A stretch of 40,878 nt of DNA from Chloroflexota bacterium. Its GTDB lineage: Bacteria; Chloroflexota; Dehalococcoidia; Lucifugimonadales; Lucifugimonadaceae. The notes under the pieces were generated by a model. That model was not told the origin of the DNA. It did no database searches and saw only the letters and a list, made by a program, of their open reading frames with translations. Every line of letters starts with the position of its first letter. Positions within the stretch are counted from its first letter, which is position 1. The translations under genes were made by a program, and so were the position numbers. The DNA lies in the NCBI GenBank assembly GCA_018649665.1, contig JABIHL010000164.1, positions 1 through 40,878 of the forward strand, given 5' to 3'. This document shows positions 40,471 to 40,878 of this stretch, piece after piece.

Positions 40471-40878
40471 ATGACAACAGCCAATATCGATCCCATCAAG
40501 TTCGAAGTAATCCGCAACGCCCTAACGCAGGCAGCGGAGGAGATGGCGATCGCTTTGCGTCGGTCGGCGTACTCGACGAACGTGAAGACCCGACAAGACT
40601 TCTCCTGCGCCTTCTTCGATAAGGATCTTCGTTCGGTTGCTCAGGCGTTCACTCAGCCGGTTCACCTCGGATCGTTCGTGCGTCACGTGCCAATAGCCGT
40701 CCAACGCTACGGCCCGGAAAACCTAGGCCCCGGCGACATGATTCTGTCGAACGATCCCTACGGCGGCGGCGTTCACCTGAACGACATCTCGCTAATAGGA
40801 CCCGTCTACTACGGAGATCGATTGGTTGGATACACAGCCTGTCTCGCCCACCACGTCGATGTCGGCGGCGGCGCGCCA
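40471..40878 (+). CDS. Hydantoinase B / oxoprolinase family protein, N-terminal part
   Basis: Starts at the ATG at 40471 and runs off the right edge after 136 codons. The sequence DPIKFEVIRNALTQAAEEMAIALRRSAYSTN, then SQ-like DFSCAFFDKD, LGSFVRHVP, GDMILSNDPYGGGVHLNDI and LAHHVDVGGGAP is that of HyuB/hydantoinase B, the partner of HyuA in ATP-dependent opening of hydantoin or 5-oxoproline rings or acetone/acetophenone carboxylation. The A subunit is not in the window and may lie beyond. It follows the MBL gene by 89 bp. Confidence 0.92.
   Translation, partial: MTTANIDPIKFEVIRNALTQAAEEMAIALRRSAYSTNVKTRQDFSCAFFDKDLRSVAQAFTQPVHLGSFVRHVPIAVQRYGPENLGPGDMILSNDPYGGGVHLNDISLIGPVYYGDRLVGYTACLAHHVDVGGGAP

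Noticed and set aside
1-40878. CRISPR arrays, transposases, prophage or toxin-antitoxin genes
   Set aside because: No regularly spaced repeats, recombinase or phage structural motifs, or typical small toxin pairs were seen in the translations.

Overview
The window looks like chromosomal DNA of a marine Chloroflexota bacterium, most likely the Dehalococcoidia/SAR202 type. This is inferred from gene content, not from a marker-gene tree. The supporting genes are many amidohydrolase-superfamily enzymes, a sulfatase, a type III CoA-transferase, a RraA-like protein, hydantoinase B, a gamma-alpha fused 2-oxoacid:ferredoxin oxidoreductase and a System I cytochrome c maturation operon. Base composition is moderate and coding density is high. 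There is one tRNA (Phe), and I see no rRNA, CRISPR array, transposase or phage block.

Layout. 1-4930: fumarylacetoacetase-family enzyme (cut by the edge), D-aminoacylase-like hydrolase, a 23S/16S pseudouridine synthase and a second metallohydrolase, with a short dispersed-repeat element at 2391-2590. 5004-6510 (minus): DNA alkylation repair protein behind a nucleotidyl cyclase whose frame is broken by one in-frame TGA. 6704-11351 (plus): phosphofructokinase of the PPi-dependent sequence type, then ccmA-ccmB-ccmC-ccmD-like-ccmE, with a CxxxY-type CcmE. 11352-14626: MFS transporter, plsY, and a divergent ECF sigma/zinc anti-sigma pair. 14824-17402 (minus): korB and korA behind a long leader holding a promoter and an intrinsic terminator. 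17846-22268 (plus): Nudix, GNAT, ThuA, sulfatase, amidohydrolase. 22281-28547 (minus): flavin disulfide oxidoreductase, tandem short-chain dehydrogenase, two MaoC hot-dog proteins, a small membrane protein, HAD phosphatase and MOSC protein. 28609-34944: UvrD/PcrA helicase, a membrane-anchored unknown, a DRTGG-domain protein, tRNA-Phe, an orphan NarL-type regulator, a gene-poor stretch and a GNAT. 34989-38695 (minus): CobJ, enoyl-CoA hydratase, CaiB/BaiF CoA-transferase, THEP1-like NTPase. 38786-40878 (plus): RraA-like, metallo-beta-lactamase-fold hydrolase, start of hydantoinase B.

How it fits together. Most enzymes belong to heterotrophic catabolism: ring-derived acids, N-acylated and cyclic amides, sulfate esters, lactones, and acyl-CoA activation, hydration and dehydrogenation. 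They would feed 2-oxoacids to a ferredoxin-reducing enzyme and electrons to cytochrome c. The observations most worth a second look are the in-frame TGA at the fourth cysteine of a CxxC...CxxC site in the cyclase, the variant cytochrome c maturation operon (Cys-type CcmE, single-His CcmC, extended CcmD), and the attenuator-like leader of korAB.
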